Assembly (NCBI GenBank): GCA_910576865.1
Contig: CAJTKE010000025.1
Location: 1-31,969 of the forward strand
DNA: 31,969 bases
From: an uncultured Oscillibacter sp.
GTDB taxonomy: Bacteria > Bacillota > Clostridia > Oscillospirales > Oscillospiraceae
Direction: 5' to 3'
Below the pieces are notes generated by a model. The model worked only from the letters and a program-made list of their open reading frames with translations, was not told the DNA's origin and did no database searches. Positions within the stretch are counted from its first letter, which is position 1. Every line of letters starts with the position of its first letter. The translations under genes were made by a program, and so were the position numbers. Below, in pieces: positions 1-5,799 of the stretch.

Positions 1-321
1 CAGTTGCTGGAACCTTATCTCTCCTTCACCCTCTATGCGCCCCAGGAATACCTTTCCAGGGCTTATCATGATGCGCCGAAATACTGTGCCACCATCGAAA
101 CGGCCCAGATAAAAAAGGATGAAGTTGTCTTTACTGGCGAGATTCCCGCCCGTTGCATACAGGCATACCGTACTGATTTGGCCTTTTACACCAACGGGCG
201 GAGCGTGTGCCTGACGGAACTGAAAGGGTATCAGGCCACTGTCGGCGAGCCAGTCATCCAGCCCCGTCGCCCAAACAGCCGTTTGGATAAGGTGCGTCAT
301 ATGTTCAGTAAGATTCCTTGA
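1..321 (+). CDS. tet(W): Tetracycline resistance ribosomal protection protein, tet(W)-like (3' end only)
   Basis: The open frame enters from the left edge (first codon CAG) and stops at TGA 319-321, giving the last ~106 residues of a protein that is about 640 residues long in this family. These proteins are EF-G-like GTPases that remove tetracycline from the ribosome. The visible part is the C-terminal EF-G domain V-like region. It carries the family signatures YAPQEYLSRAYHDAPKYC, GEIPARCIQAYRTDL, NGRSVCLTELKGYQ and QPRRPNSRLDKVRHMF. From memory these fit Tet(W) better than Tet(M) or Tet(O), but mosaic tet(O/32/W) alleles are common and the N-terminus is not visible, so the allele is uncertain. 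The gene is less GC-rich than the chromosome that begins at trmB, and the family usually travels on conjugative elements, so acquisition is likely. Confidence 0.92.
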   Translation, partial: QLLEPYLSFTLYAPQEYLSRAYHDAPKYCATIETAQIKKDEVVFTGEIPARCIQAYRTDLAFYTNGRSVCLTELKGYQATVGEPVIQPRRPNSRLDKVRHMFSKIP

Positions 322-556
322 TACGCCACAGCAAGGATGGTTATTGCATTTCCCTGCCTTTCGTGGTAAAATGTAGTTGTAAGCCACTGGAGAAACAACA
401 ATCCTGCTACCCCTGTTATCACCACCGATAACAATTTGATAACAGCCCATCGTATAGGCTGGATAATATGGACATGTCAAATAATCAAAAGAATGAGGTA
501 TCAAATTGATGAAGCAAAATCCGTTAAATATGATGCCCAACAACGAGTGGGAATGA
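322..556. other. AT-rich junction between tet gene and chromosome, with two tiny coupled ORFs
   Basis: This stretch has no normal gene. It is clearly AT-richer than the DNA after about 557 and is probably the tail of the resistance element. GTTATC and GATAAC words recur (415-420, 427-432, 438-443); the first two form a 6-bp inverted repeat around ACCACC. A weak promoter-like pair is TTGCAT (344-349) and TAAAAT (367-372) with 17-bp spacing. Two tiny plus-strand ORFs overlap as TGATG: 474-509 (MSNNQKNEVSN) and 509-556 (MKQNPLNMMPNNEWE). The second stops just upstream of trmB, inside its ribosome-binding region. They could be leader peptides, gene remnants or chance. No transposase or clear attachment site is visible. 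Confidence 0.5.
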
Positions 557-568
557 GGACACCGTCCT

Positions 569-1594
569 ATGCGAATGCGGAAAAAGAAAAACCTGATCTC
601 CCGGATGGAGCGCTGCGCGGACAGGCTCATCCGGGACCCCTATGACCGCCCCAGCCGCTGGCGGGAACTGATGCCCCAGGCCCGGGAGGTCCACCTGGAG
701 CTGGGCTGCGGCAAGGGACGCTTCACCGCCGGCACCGCCGCCGCCCAGCCGGACGTGCTGTTTCTGGCGGTGGAGATGGTGCCTGACGCCATGGTGGTGG
801 CCATGGAGCGCTGCGTGAGCGCGGGACTGGAAAACGTCTGGTTTGTCAGCGCCAACGCGGACCAGCTCCCCTACTTCTTCGCCCCCGGCGAGGTGGACCG
901 CATCTATATCAACTTCTGCGACCCCTGGCCCAGCGGGCGGCACGCCAAGCGGCGGCTGACCCATGGAAACTTCCTGAAGCTCTACCGGCAGGTGCTGAAA
1001 ATGGGGGGGCAGATCCACTTCAAAACGGACAACCAGCCCCTCTTCGAGTTCTCCGTGGAGGAGCTGCCTCAGTTCGGTTTCGAGCTGTCGGAGGTCACCC
1101 GCAATCTCCACGAGAACGGCCCTGTGGGGGTCATGACGGACTACGAGGCCAAGTTTCACAGCCTGGGCCAGCCCATCAACCGCTGTGTGGGTACCATGGT
1201 CCCCTGGGAGGAGCCCTTCCCCACCACCTTCCGGGCGGTGAAGAACCAGTGGCTGGACGTCTTCGCCGGGGACGTTTCGGAGGCGGACCTGGGAAAGCAC
1301 GTGCTGGCAGAGGGAAATTACCTCTGGCACATCTTTTCCTGGAAGCTGGTCCCCTGCCTGGAGGGGGACGACGCCCGGAAAGCTCTGACGGCCCTGCCCG
1401 CCGGGAAGGTCTATCTCTTCTATGAGGGGAAGTGGAACGACCTGCCCTATGTGAAGCCGGTGGAGCTGCCTCTGGCCGCGGACTTTTTCCAGGACCTCCA
1501 CGACGTCTACTTGGTGGACAAGGACTTCACCTGGACCTATGTCCACACCCACGAGGCGGCCTGCGGGCCCTACTTCTGCCGGGCGGAGGCATAA
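569..1594 (+). CDS. trmB: tRNA (guanine-N7-)-methyltransferase TrmB fused to a DUF4275-like C-terminal domain
   Basis: TrmB uses S-adenosylmethionine to methylate G46 in the tRNA variable loop. Residues 1 to ~215 are a full TrmB: MRMRKKKN start, SAM-binding LELGCGKG (43-50), DPWP (118-121) followed by the HAKRRLTH segment, and FKTDN. Standalone TrmB is about 215-240 residues; this protein has 341. The extra C-terminal part (~225-341) contains YLWHIFSW (251-258) and VDKDFTWTYVHTHE near the end, which I recognise as the DUF4275 pattern (function unknown). The frame is continuous, with no stop or frameshift at the domain boundary. The ATG at 569 follows ATGAGGA with a ~9-nt gap. The TrmB call is firm; the DUF4275 assignment is from memory of the family. 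Confidence 0.93.
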   Translation: MRMRKKKNLISRMERCADRLIRDPYDRPSRWRELMPQAREVHLELGCGKGRFTAGTAAAQPDVLFLAVEMVPDAMVVAMERCVSAGLENVWFVSANADQLPYFFAPGEVDRIYINFCDPWPSGRHAKRRLTHGNFLKLYRQVLKMGGQIHFKTDNQPLFEFSVEELPQFGFELSEVTRNLHENGPVGVMTDYEAKFHSLGQPINRCVGTMVPWEEPFPTTFRAVKNQWLDVFAGDVSEADLGKHVLAEGNYLWHIFSWKLVPCLEGDDARKALTALPAGKVYLFYEGKWNDLPYVKPVELPLAADFFQDLHDVYLVDKDFTWTYVHTHEAACGPYFCRAEA

Positions 1595-1614
1595 AAAACG
1601 CCCGCTTGTCGGGC

Positions 1615-1642
1615 TTGACAAACCGGCGTAAGATGCTATAAT
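1615..1642 (+). promoter_or_regulatory. Near-consensus sigma-A promoter of the putative antitoxin RNA
   Basis: TTGACA (1615-1620) and TATAAT (1637-1642) are both perfect consensus hexamers, separated by 16 bp. The start should lie near 1649. No ordinary gene follows on this strand. The transcript runs into a strong terminator at 1701-1733, so the product is a short RNA of about 90-100 nt that opposes the toxin promoter at 1909-1937. Confidence 0.85.
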
Positions 1643-1648
1643 AAGAAT

Positions 1649-1745
1649 GGAAAAGGGTACTGCTCCATGGCAGTCAGCCCGAACTACCTGCTAACAAACC
1701 GTTAGCCGCTCGGGGTGCGACCGGGCGGCTAACACGCTTTTGTGG
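1649..1745 (+). ncRNA. Putative type I antitoxin RNA, convergent with the toxin mRNA
   Basis: Bounds are inferred from the promoter and the terminator. The leader contains GGGTACTGCTCCATGG and a hairpin ACTGC-TCCATG-GCAGT (1659-1674). The same block, GGGTACTGCTCCATG, opens the opposing toxin transcript, so both RNAs carry matching leader hairpins; the loops hold CCAUG/CCAUGG, which could kiss. GCTAAC (1690-1695) is complementary to GTTAGC (1701-1706), the left arm of the terminator, allowing an alternative fold. The 3' end overlaps the toxin stop codon region and is fully complementary to the end of the toxin mRNA. A 12-codon ORF starts at 1668 (MAVSPNYLLTNR) and may be incidental. Confidence 0.5.
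1701..1733. terminator. Shared bidirectional terminator between convergent toxin and antitoxin RNAs
   Basis: A 13-bp stem pairs GTTAGCCGCTCGG (1701-1713) with CCGGGCGGCTAAC (1721-1733), with one G-T wobble and a 7-nt loop. Short T-rich stretches follow on both strands: ACGCTTTTGT on plus and GGTTTGTT on minus. The toxin stop codon (1729-1731 on the complement) lies inside the stem, an arrangement seen in Fst/TxpA-class type I modules. Confidence 0.8.
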
Positions 1746-1815
1746 TCAATAAGTACATTGCCAAAACTACGAATGTCAGAATTCGAAGAAAGGCAAAGAC
1801 ATGTCTTTTCCACAT
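1729..1815 (-). CDS. Putative type I toxin: 28-residue hydrophobic membrane peptide
   Basis: This small gene encodes 28 residues, starting MWKRHVFAFLRILTF and ending YLLTTKAC. A short basic N-terminus is followed by one hydrophobic span of about 18-20 residues, as in Fst, TxpA and similar type I toxins that insert in the membrane. The ATG at 1815 is chosen because a near-perfect Shine-Dalgarno (GGAGGTGA, complement of 1821-1828) sits 5 nt upstream. An in-frame ATG further upstream (1875, peptide starting MYGGQLIIPPAK) has no good ribosome-binding site but could give a 48-residue form. The gene lies between convergent promoters with a shared terminator. I do not recognise the exact family, and toxicity is inferred from architecture. 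Confidence 0.65.
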   Translation of the reverse strand: MWKRHVFAFLRILTFVVLAMYLLTTKAC

Positions 1816-1883
1816 CCGCCTCACCTCCCCCCTTATGGATTTTGCCGGGGGTATGATGAGCTGACCGCCATACATGGAGCAGT

Positions 1884-1937
1884 ACCCGCCCCTTTCAGGG
1901 CGGGTATCATTATAGCATCCGGCGTGGGGCTTGTCAA
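1884..1937 (-). promoter_or_regulatory. Toxin promoter with stable 5' mRNA hairpin
   Basis: On the minus strand TTGACA (complement of 1932-1937) and TATAAT (complement of 1909-1914) are perfect and 17 bp apart. The transcript should begin near 1902 with a very stable hairpin, ACCCGCCC-loop-GGGCGGGT (1884-1905). Protective 5' stems are typical of long-lived type I toxin mRNAs. The opposing promoter at 1615 shares the blocks TTGACAA, GATGCTATAAT and GGGTACTGCTCCATG, so the two promoter-leader units look like an inverted duplication. Only the toxin unit has the extra GC stem. Confidence 0.8.
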
Positions 1938-1956
1938 ATCCTGCCTGCCGCCGGGT

Positions 1957-2000
1957 ACGCAAAAAGGACTTCGGAATCCCTTCCGAAGTCCTTTTTGCGT
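1957..2000 (-). terminator. Terminator of the infC-rpmI-rplT operon
   Basis: A perfect 20-bp inverted repeat pairs 1957-1976 with 1981-2000 around a 4-nt loop (TCCC). The arms contain AAAAAGGACTTCGGAA and its complement, so a T-run lies in the 3' arm on both strands. It sits just past the rplT stop and separates the operon from the toxin promoter. Confidence 0.93.
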
Positions 2001-2015
2001 CTCTAAAATATCCGA

Positions 2016-2366
2016 TTACGCCTTCTTGGCGAGCTCGGTGAGCTGGGTGAAGGCGGCGGCGTCGCTGACGGCCAGCTCAGCCAGCATCTTCCGGTTGATC
2101 TCCACTCCGGCGGTTTTCAGGCCGTGCATGAAGGTGGAGTAGTTCATTCCGTTCTGCTTGCAGGCGGCGGAGATGCGGGTGATCCACAGGGAGCGGAAGT
2201 CGCGCTTCTTCAGCTTCCGGCCGGTGTAGGCGTAGCTCAGGGACTTCATGACGGCTTGGTTGGCCACCCGGAAGTGCTTGGACTTGGAGCCCCAATAGCC
2301 CTTCGCCAGCTTCATGATCTTATTTCTTCTCTTGCGCGTCATCATCGCGCCTTTGACTCTAGCCAT
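2016..2366 (-). CDS. rplT: 50S ribosomal protein L20
   Basis: The 116-residue product is the normal length and has the highly basic N-terminus of L20 (MARVKGAMMTRKRRNK) followed by LAKGYWGSKSKHFR, RKRDFR-like RKLKKRDFRSLWITRI and a C-terminal INRKMLAELA segment. L20 binds 23S rRNA early in large-subunit assembly and, in Bacillus, represses its own operon through the leader RNA. It is the last gene of infC-rpmI-rplT, 20 nt after rpmI, with a strong terminator downstream. Confidence 0.98.
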   Translation of the reverse strand: MARVKGAMMTRKRRNKIMKLAKGYWGSKSKHFRVANQAVMKSLSYAYTGRKLKKRDFRSLWITRISAACKQNGMNYSTFMHGLKTAGVEINRKMLAELAVSDAAAFTQLTELAKKA

Positions 2367-2386
2367 AGTTCAAAAGCCTCCTTTTC

Positions 2387-2584
2387 TTATTTGTAGGGGA
2401 TCATCTTGCGGATGGCGTCCACATTGGTGGCGTCGGCATAGCCACCGGTCCGGAGACGGCGGGTCCGCTTGGTGTCCTTCTTGGTCAGGATGTGGCTTTT
2501 AAAGGCTTTGGCGCGCTTGACCTTTCCGGTCTTGGTGAGGTTGAATCTCTTTTTGGCGCCGCTGTGGGTTTTCAGCTTCGGCAT
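2387..2584 (-). CDS. rpmI: 50S ribosomal protein L35
   Basis: The product is 65 residues, the usual length, with the L35 signature MPKLKTHSGAKKRFNLT and the ending DAIRKMIPYK. The frame is open further upstream, but the ATG at 2584 is the family start and follows AAGGAG by 9 nt. It lies between infC and rplT in the conserved translation operon. Confidence 0.97.
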   Translation of the reverse strand: MPKLKTHSGAKKRFNLTKTGKVKRAKAFKSHILTKKDTKRTRRLRTGGYADATNVDAIRKMIPYK

Positions 2585-2625
2585 AACGATTGACTCCTTC
2601 CGTGTTTTTGAACTTGCAAAGTGTT

Positions 2626-3144
2626 TTACTTGCCGGCCTTGGGCGAAAGGAAGATGGACATCATCCGTCCCTCCAGCTTGGCGGGCCGGTCCAGATTGGC
2701 AATCTCGGCGCACTGCTCGGCAAAGCGGGTCAACAGGTCCCGCCCGATGTCGGTGTGCGCCATCTCGCGGCCGCGGAAACGAACAGAGACCTTGACCCGG
2801 TTGCCGTCGGCGATGAACTTCTGGGCATTCCGGAGCTTCGTGTTGAAGTCCCCGATGTCAATGCCCGGAGACATCCGAATCTCCTTGATCTCCACCACAT
2901 GCTGGTTCTTCCGGGCCTCTTTCTCCCGCTTGCTCTGCTCAAACCGGAACTTTCCATAGTTCATCAGCTTGCAGACCGGGGGTTTGGCCTGGGGCGAGAT
3001 CTTGACCAAGTCCAGATTCTGTTCCTCGGCGATGCGCAGAGCCTGCGCGGGGGCCATGATGCCAAGCTGCTCGCCCGCGGGACCGATCAGACGGATCTCT
3101 TTGTCGCCGATACTCTCATTCAGTTCATGCACTTGCTTACTAAT
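2626..3144 (-). CDS. infC: Translation initiation factor IF-3, predicted ATT start
   Basis: IF-3 binds the 30S subunit, prevents premature 50S joining and proofreads start-codon pairing. The 172-residue product has the N-domain motif NESIGDKEIRLIGPAGEQLGI, the linker region with FRFEQSKREKEARKNQ, and the C-domain motifs KEIRMSPGIDIGDFNTKL and VKVSVRFRGREM. I place the start at ATT (complement of 3142-3144), reading (M)SKQVHELNES. The Shine-Dalgarno GGAGGTG (complement of 3153-3159) is 8 nt from ATT but only 2 nt from an in-frame TTG at 3150. ATT is the known, IF-3-discriminated start in Bacillus and E. coli infC. No in-frame ATG lies nearby. A leader with an attenuator precedes it. Confidence 0.95.
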   Translation of the reverse strand: MSKQVHELNESIGDKEIRLIGPAGEQLGIMAPAQALRIAEEQNLDLVKISPQAKPPVCKLMNYGKFRFEQSKREKEARKNQHVVEIKEIRMSPGIDIGDFNTKLRNAQKFIADGNRVKVSVRFRGREMAHTDIGRDLLTRFAEQCAEIANLDRPAKLEGRMMSIFLSPKAGK

Positions 3145-3302
3145 GGTCAAAGCACCTCCATCCTGAAAATCACAAAACGCGGACACCGCAAGGCATCCGC
3201 GCGACAACGAACCGCCTGAGACGGCAGCTCCCATCATCGTTTTTGACCTCTTCGCCAACGCGCTGGAGGTGAGGCGGATGCAACCAGCCTTCTTTGTTTT
3301 GC
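3145..3302 (-). promoter_or_regulatory. infC-rpmI-rplT leader with terminator/antiterminator switch (L20-type leader)
   Basis: The leader between promoter and infC is about 155 nt. Close to infC it has an intrinsic terminator: CGCGGATGCC-TTGC-GGTGTCCGCG on the minus strand (3178-3201), followed by TTTTGTGATTTT. Upstream, GCATCCGC (3274-3281) is exactly complementary to GCGGATGC in the terminator's left arm (3193-3200), giving a mutually exclusive antiterminator. CACCTCC (3265-3271) is also complementary to the infC Shine-Dalgarno GGAGGTG. This matches the L20 autoregulation by attenuation known in Bacillus; the switch itself is inferred from base pairing. Confidence 0.8.
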
Positions 3303-3308
3303 CAAATC

Positions 3309-3337
3309 AGTATACCAGCCCGCCGCCTCTTTGTCAA
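3309..3337 (-). promoter_or_regulatory. Promoter of the infC-rpmI-rplT operon
   Basis: TTGACA (complement of 3332-3337) and TATACT (complement of 3309-3314) are separated by 17 bp on the minus strand. Transcription should start near 3302, which defines the attenuator leader. Confidence 0.88.
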
Positions 3338-3424
3338 CAAAGATTTTTCATTTTTCTGAATAATTTTCTAAGTCCCCGGCAAAAATACCTCTGTACTCAC
3401 GAGAGTGGAAAGGAGGTATGCCTC

Positions 3425-3517
3425 ATGGAAAACCGTAACAACCAGAACGAGCGGGAACAGAACCAGCAGAACAACCAGAAGGAACAGCGCCAGAACCAGA
3501 AGGAAAACCGCAAGTAA
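3425..3517 (+). CDS. 30-residue Asn/Gln/Glu/Arg-rich peptide of unknown function
   Basis: The gene encodes 30 residues (MENRNNQNEREQ...KENRK) built almost wholly from N, Q, E, R and K with no hydrophobic stretch, so it is probably disordered and soluble. Translation support is good: AAAGGAGG lies about 8 nt before the ATG at 3425, and a strong terminator follows. It is divergent from infC. I could not find a clear sigma-A promoter; GAATA and CAAAAATA 17 nt apart upstream only faintly resemble a forespore-type promoter. The composition recalls small spore-associated peptides, but I do not recognise a family and assign no function. Confidence 0.7.
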   Translation: MENRNNQNEREQNQQNNQKEQRQNQKENRK

Positions 3518-3533
3518 GTTCCTCTTTCTCCCT

Positions 3534-3570
3534 AAAAACAGGAGGCAGGCCAAACCTGCCTCCTGTTTTT
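3534..3570. terminator. Bidirectional terminator between the 30-residue peptide gene and the MarR regulator
   Basis: AAAAACAGGAGGCAGG (3534-3549) pairs perfectly with CCTGCCTCCTGTTTTT (3555-3570) around a 5-nt loop. T-runs flank the stem on both strands, so it ends the peptide gene on plus and the fab cluster regulator on minus. It touches the MarR stop codon. Confidence 0.92.
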
Positions 3571-4028
3571 CATGCCTCCTCCCGCTTCGGCGGAAGACCC
3601 ACCTCCGGCATCAGCTCCCGGTCCACGATCTGGAGCATGTTCTCCAGTTTCGCGCACTCCTCCGGGGTGAAGCGGGCGGCGACCCGGTCCATCACCGTCT
3701 CGATGTAGCTCCGGGACACGTTGTAATAATCGATATACTTCTGGGTGACCTCCAGGTGGTACTCCCGGCGGTCGCTGGCGGACTGGACCTTGCGGACATA
3801 TCCCTTTTTCACCAGGCTGTTGACTTTATAGGCCGCGTTGGGCGGAGAAATGCGCATGAAGCTGGCGAACTCGTTGACGGTGGGGCTCCCCAAGGCCTGG
3901 ATGGACTCCATGCAGAAGGTCTCCACCGTGGTCAGGCTGGCCTCCCGGTCCTGAAAGCGCCGGAAAATCTCCTGGTAAAAGTGCAGCTTGAACTTGGAAT
4001 ACACACTGTTGAACGCCTGCTCCAGCAT
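3570..4028 (-). CDS. fabT: MarR-family regulator, FabT-like
   Basis: The 152-residue protein is MarR-sized. Its winged helix-turn-helix runs roughly 45-110, with SPTVNEFASFMRISPPNAAYKVNSLVKKG as helix-turn-helix and KVQSASDRREYHLEV as the wing. FabT of streptococci is a MarR protein that represses fatty-acid genes, with acyl-ACP as corepressor. The position directly after fabZ and the palindrome at the acpP promoter support the same role here, by inference. The ATG at 4028 (MLEQAFNSVYSKF) follows GGAGGGG by about 7 nt; the longer upstream frame lacks a good start. It has its own promoter, so it may be expressed apart from the operon. In streptococci fabT is near the front of the cluster; here it is last. 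Confidence 0.82.
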   Translation of the reverse strand: MLEQAFNSVYSKFKLHFYQEIFRRFQDREASLTTVETFCMESIQALGSPTVNEFASFMRISPPNAAYKVNSLVKKGYVRKVQSASDRREYHLEVTQKYIDYYNVSRSYIETVMDRVAARFTPEECAKLENMLQIVDRELMPEVGLPPKREEA

Positions 4029-4064
4029 GGCTCTTCCCCTCCCCGCGGCTGCTCCGCCTCCTCT

Positions 4065-4093
4065 ATTATACCCGGGGCGGCGGAAAAACGCAA
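4065..4093 (-). promoter_or_regulatory. Internal promoter for the MarR/FabT-like gene
   Basis: TTGCGT (complement of 4088-4093) and TATAAT (complement of 4065-4070) are 17 bp apart on the minus strand, 36 nt upstream of the regulator start and next to the fabZ stop. I see no copy of the AT-rich acpP palindrome here. Confidence 0.7.
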
Positions 4094-4104
4094 CGGCTGC
4101 TTTG

Positions 4105-4536
4105 TTATCCAATGGCAAAGGTCAGCTCCGCCATCACGGCGATCTCGCCGTCCACCCTGGCGGTACACTCCCCCACGCCGATGGGGCCCTTCTGCTTCGT
4201 CAGGCGGCACTCCAGCTCCAGAACGTCCCCGGGGACCACCTGACGCTTGAACCGGGCGTCCTTCACCCGGCCCAGGAAGGCCAGCTTTCCCTTGTTCTCC
4301 GGCAGGGCCAGCACCGCCACGCCTCCCACCTGGGCCAGGGCCTCGATGATCAGCACGCCGGGCATCACGTGCTTCTGAGGGAAGTGGCCCTGAAAGAAGG
4401 GCTCGTTCACCGTGACGCATTTCACGCCCTTGGCCCACTGCCCCGCCTCGCCGTCCACGATCTTGTCCACCAGGGCGAAGGGGTACCGGTGGGGAAGAAT
4501 TTCCGCAATCTGGTTGGAATCATACCGCATTCCCAT
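4105..4536 (-). CDS. fabZ: 3-hydroxyacyl-ACP dehydratase FabZ
   Basis: FabZ dehydrates 3-hydroxyacyl-ACP to trans-2-enoyl-ACP in the elongation cycle. The 143-residue protein has the hot-dog fold signatures LPHRYPFALVDKI, then GHFP with catalytic His51 and EALAQ with catalytic Glu65. I choose ATG 4536, two bases after the fabF stop, because GGGAGGCG at the end of fabF is well spaced for it; ATG 4530 (MRYDSNQ) is an alternative. The tight junction implies translational coupling to fabF. No FabA or FabM homologue is present in this window. Confidence 0.96.
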   Translation of the reverse strand: MGMRYDSNQIAEILPHRYPFALVDKIVDGEAGQWAKGVKCVTVNEPFFQGHFPQKHVMPGVLIIEALAQVGGVAVLALPENKGKLAFLGRVKDARFKRQVVPGDVLELECRLTKQKGPIGVGECTARVDGEIAVMAELTFAIG

Positions 4537-4538
4537 AC

Positions 4539-5780
4539 TTACGCCTCCCATTTCTTGAACAGCAGACTGCCGTTATGCCCGCCGAAGCCCAGGGAGTTGG
4601 ACAGGGCGCAGCGGATGTCCGCCGCCCGGCCCTGATTGGGCACGACGTCCAGGTCGCACTCCGGGTCCGGCGTCCGGTAGTTGATGGTGGCCGGAATGAA
4701 GCCGTCTCTCAGCGCCAGGGCGGTGAAAATGGCTTCCACGGCTCCCGCCGCCCCCAGCATGTGGCCCGTCATGGACTTGGTGGAGCTGACGGCCAGAGCG
4801 CGGGCGTGCTCTCCGAAGACCGTTTTGACGGCGGCGGTCTCTCCCGCGTCGTTCAGGTGGGTGGAGGTCCCGTGGGCGTTGATGTAGTCCACATCCTCCG
4901 GTCCGGCCCCGGCGTCCGCCAGGGCCATGGCCATGGCCTCCGCGCCGCCGCTGCCGTCGGGCCGGGGAGCGGTCATGTGGTAGGCGTCGCAGGTGGCGCC
5001 ATAGCCCGTGACCTCGGCGTAGATCTTCGCGCCCCGGGCCAGGGCGTGGTCCAGCTCCTCCAGCAGGAGGACGCCCGCTCCCTCTCCCATGACGAAGCCG
5101 CCGCGCTCCGCGTCAAAGGGGATGGAGGCCCGGCTGGGGTCTGTCGCCTGGGACAGGGCCTTCATGGAGGTGAAGCCTCCCACGGCCAGGGGCGTCAGCG
5201 CCGCCTCGCTGCCGCCGCAGAGCATGGCCTCGGCGTAGCCGTCCCGGATGTAGTGGAAGGCGTCTCCCACGGCGTTGGTTCCCCCGGCGCAGGCGGTGAC
5301 GGGGCAGGAGCACATGCCCCGGAAGCCCGCGTCGATGGCCACCCGCCCGGCGGCCATGTTGCAGATGCCGGTGGGGATGAAGAAGGGGGACACCCGGTCC
5401 CAGCCCCGGGCCAGCCCCCGGTCGTGCTCCTCCTCCGTGATGCCGATGCCCCCGATGCCGCTGGAGACAATGACGCCGCAGCGTCCCGGGTCGGCGTTTT
5501 CGGTTCGGAAGCCGCTGTCCGCCAGGGCCTCCCGGGCGGCGGCCAGGGCGAACTGGGTGAAGCGGCCCATGCGTCTGGCCTCCGGCTTGCCGAAGAGGGC
5601 CTCGGGGTCGAAGCCCTTGACCTCCGCGACCAGCTGGACCTTCATCCCGGCGGGGTCGAACAGGGTGATGGGCCCGATGCCGCAGACGCCCTCCCGGGCG
5701 GCGCGCCAGCTCTCCCCCGCGGTGAGGCCCAGAGGCGTGACCGCGCCCAGGCCGGTGATGACAACTCTCCGTCGTTTCAT
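4539..5780 (-). CDS. fabF: 3-oxoacyl-ACP synthase II (beta-ketoacyl-ACP synthase)
   Basis: FabF condenses malonyl-ACP with a growing acyl-ACP. The 413-residue length is typical. The catalytic triad is present: Cys164 in TACAGGTNAVGDAF, His303 in NAHGTSTHLND and His340 in GHMLGAAGAVEA; FVMGEGAG and the C-terminal NSLGFGGHN are also family motifs. I prefer ATG 5780 (MKRRRVVITGLG) to ATG 5786 because AAAAGAGG is properly spaced only for the second. It follows fabG by about 20 nt. Confidence 0.97.
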   Translation of the reverse strand: MKRRRVVITGLGAVTPLGLTAGESWRAAREGVCGIGPITLFDPAGMKVQLVAEVKGFDPEALFGKPEARRMGRFTQFALAAAREALADSGFRTENADPGRCGVIVSSGIGGIGITEEEHDRGLARGWDRVSPFFIPTGICNMAAGRVAIDAGFRGMCSCPVTACAGGTNAVGDAFHYIRDGYAEAMLCGGSEAALTPLAVGGFTSMKALSQATDPSRASIPFDAERGGFVMGEGAGVLLLEELDHALARGAKIYAEVTGYGATCDAYHMTAPRPDGSGGAEAMAMALADAGAGPEDVDYINAHGTSTHLNDAGETAAVKTVFGEHARALAVSSTKSMTGHMLGAAGAVEAIFTALALRDGFIPATINYRTPDPECDLDVVPNQGRAADIRCALSNSLGFGGHNGSLLFKKWEA

Positions 5781-5799
5781 AGTCATACCTCTTTTCTTG

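Noticed and set aside
1600..1614. Short GCCCG-CTTGT-CGGGC hairpin after trmB as a terminator
   Set aside because: Five base pairs and no T-run; it also overlaps the next promoter. trmB termination may instead use the stem at 1701-1733.
524..1621. A 365-residue minus-strand frame opposite trmB, and similar long antisense frames opposite valS, fabF, accC, trkA and the PBP gene
   Set aside because: They mirror GC-rich coding genes, have low-complexity His/Gly/Val/Leu composition and no ribosome-binding support; they are frame shadows.
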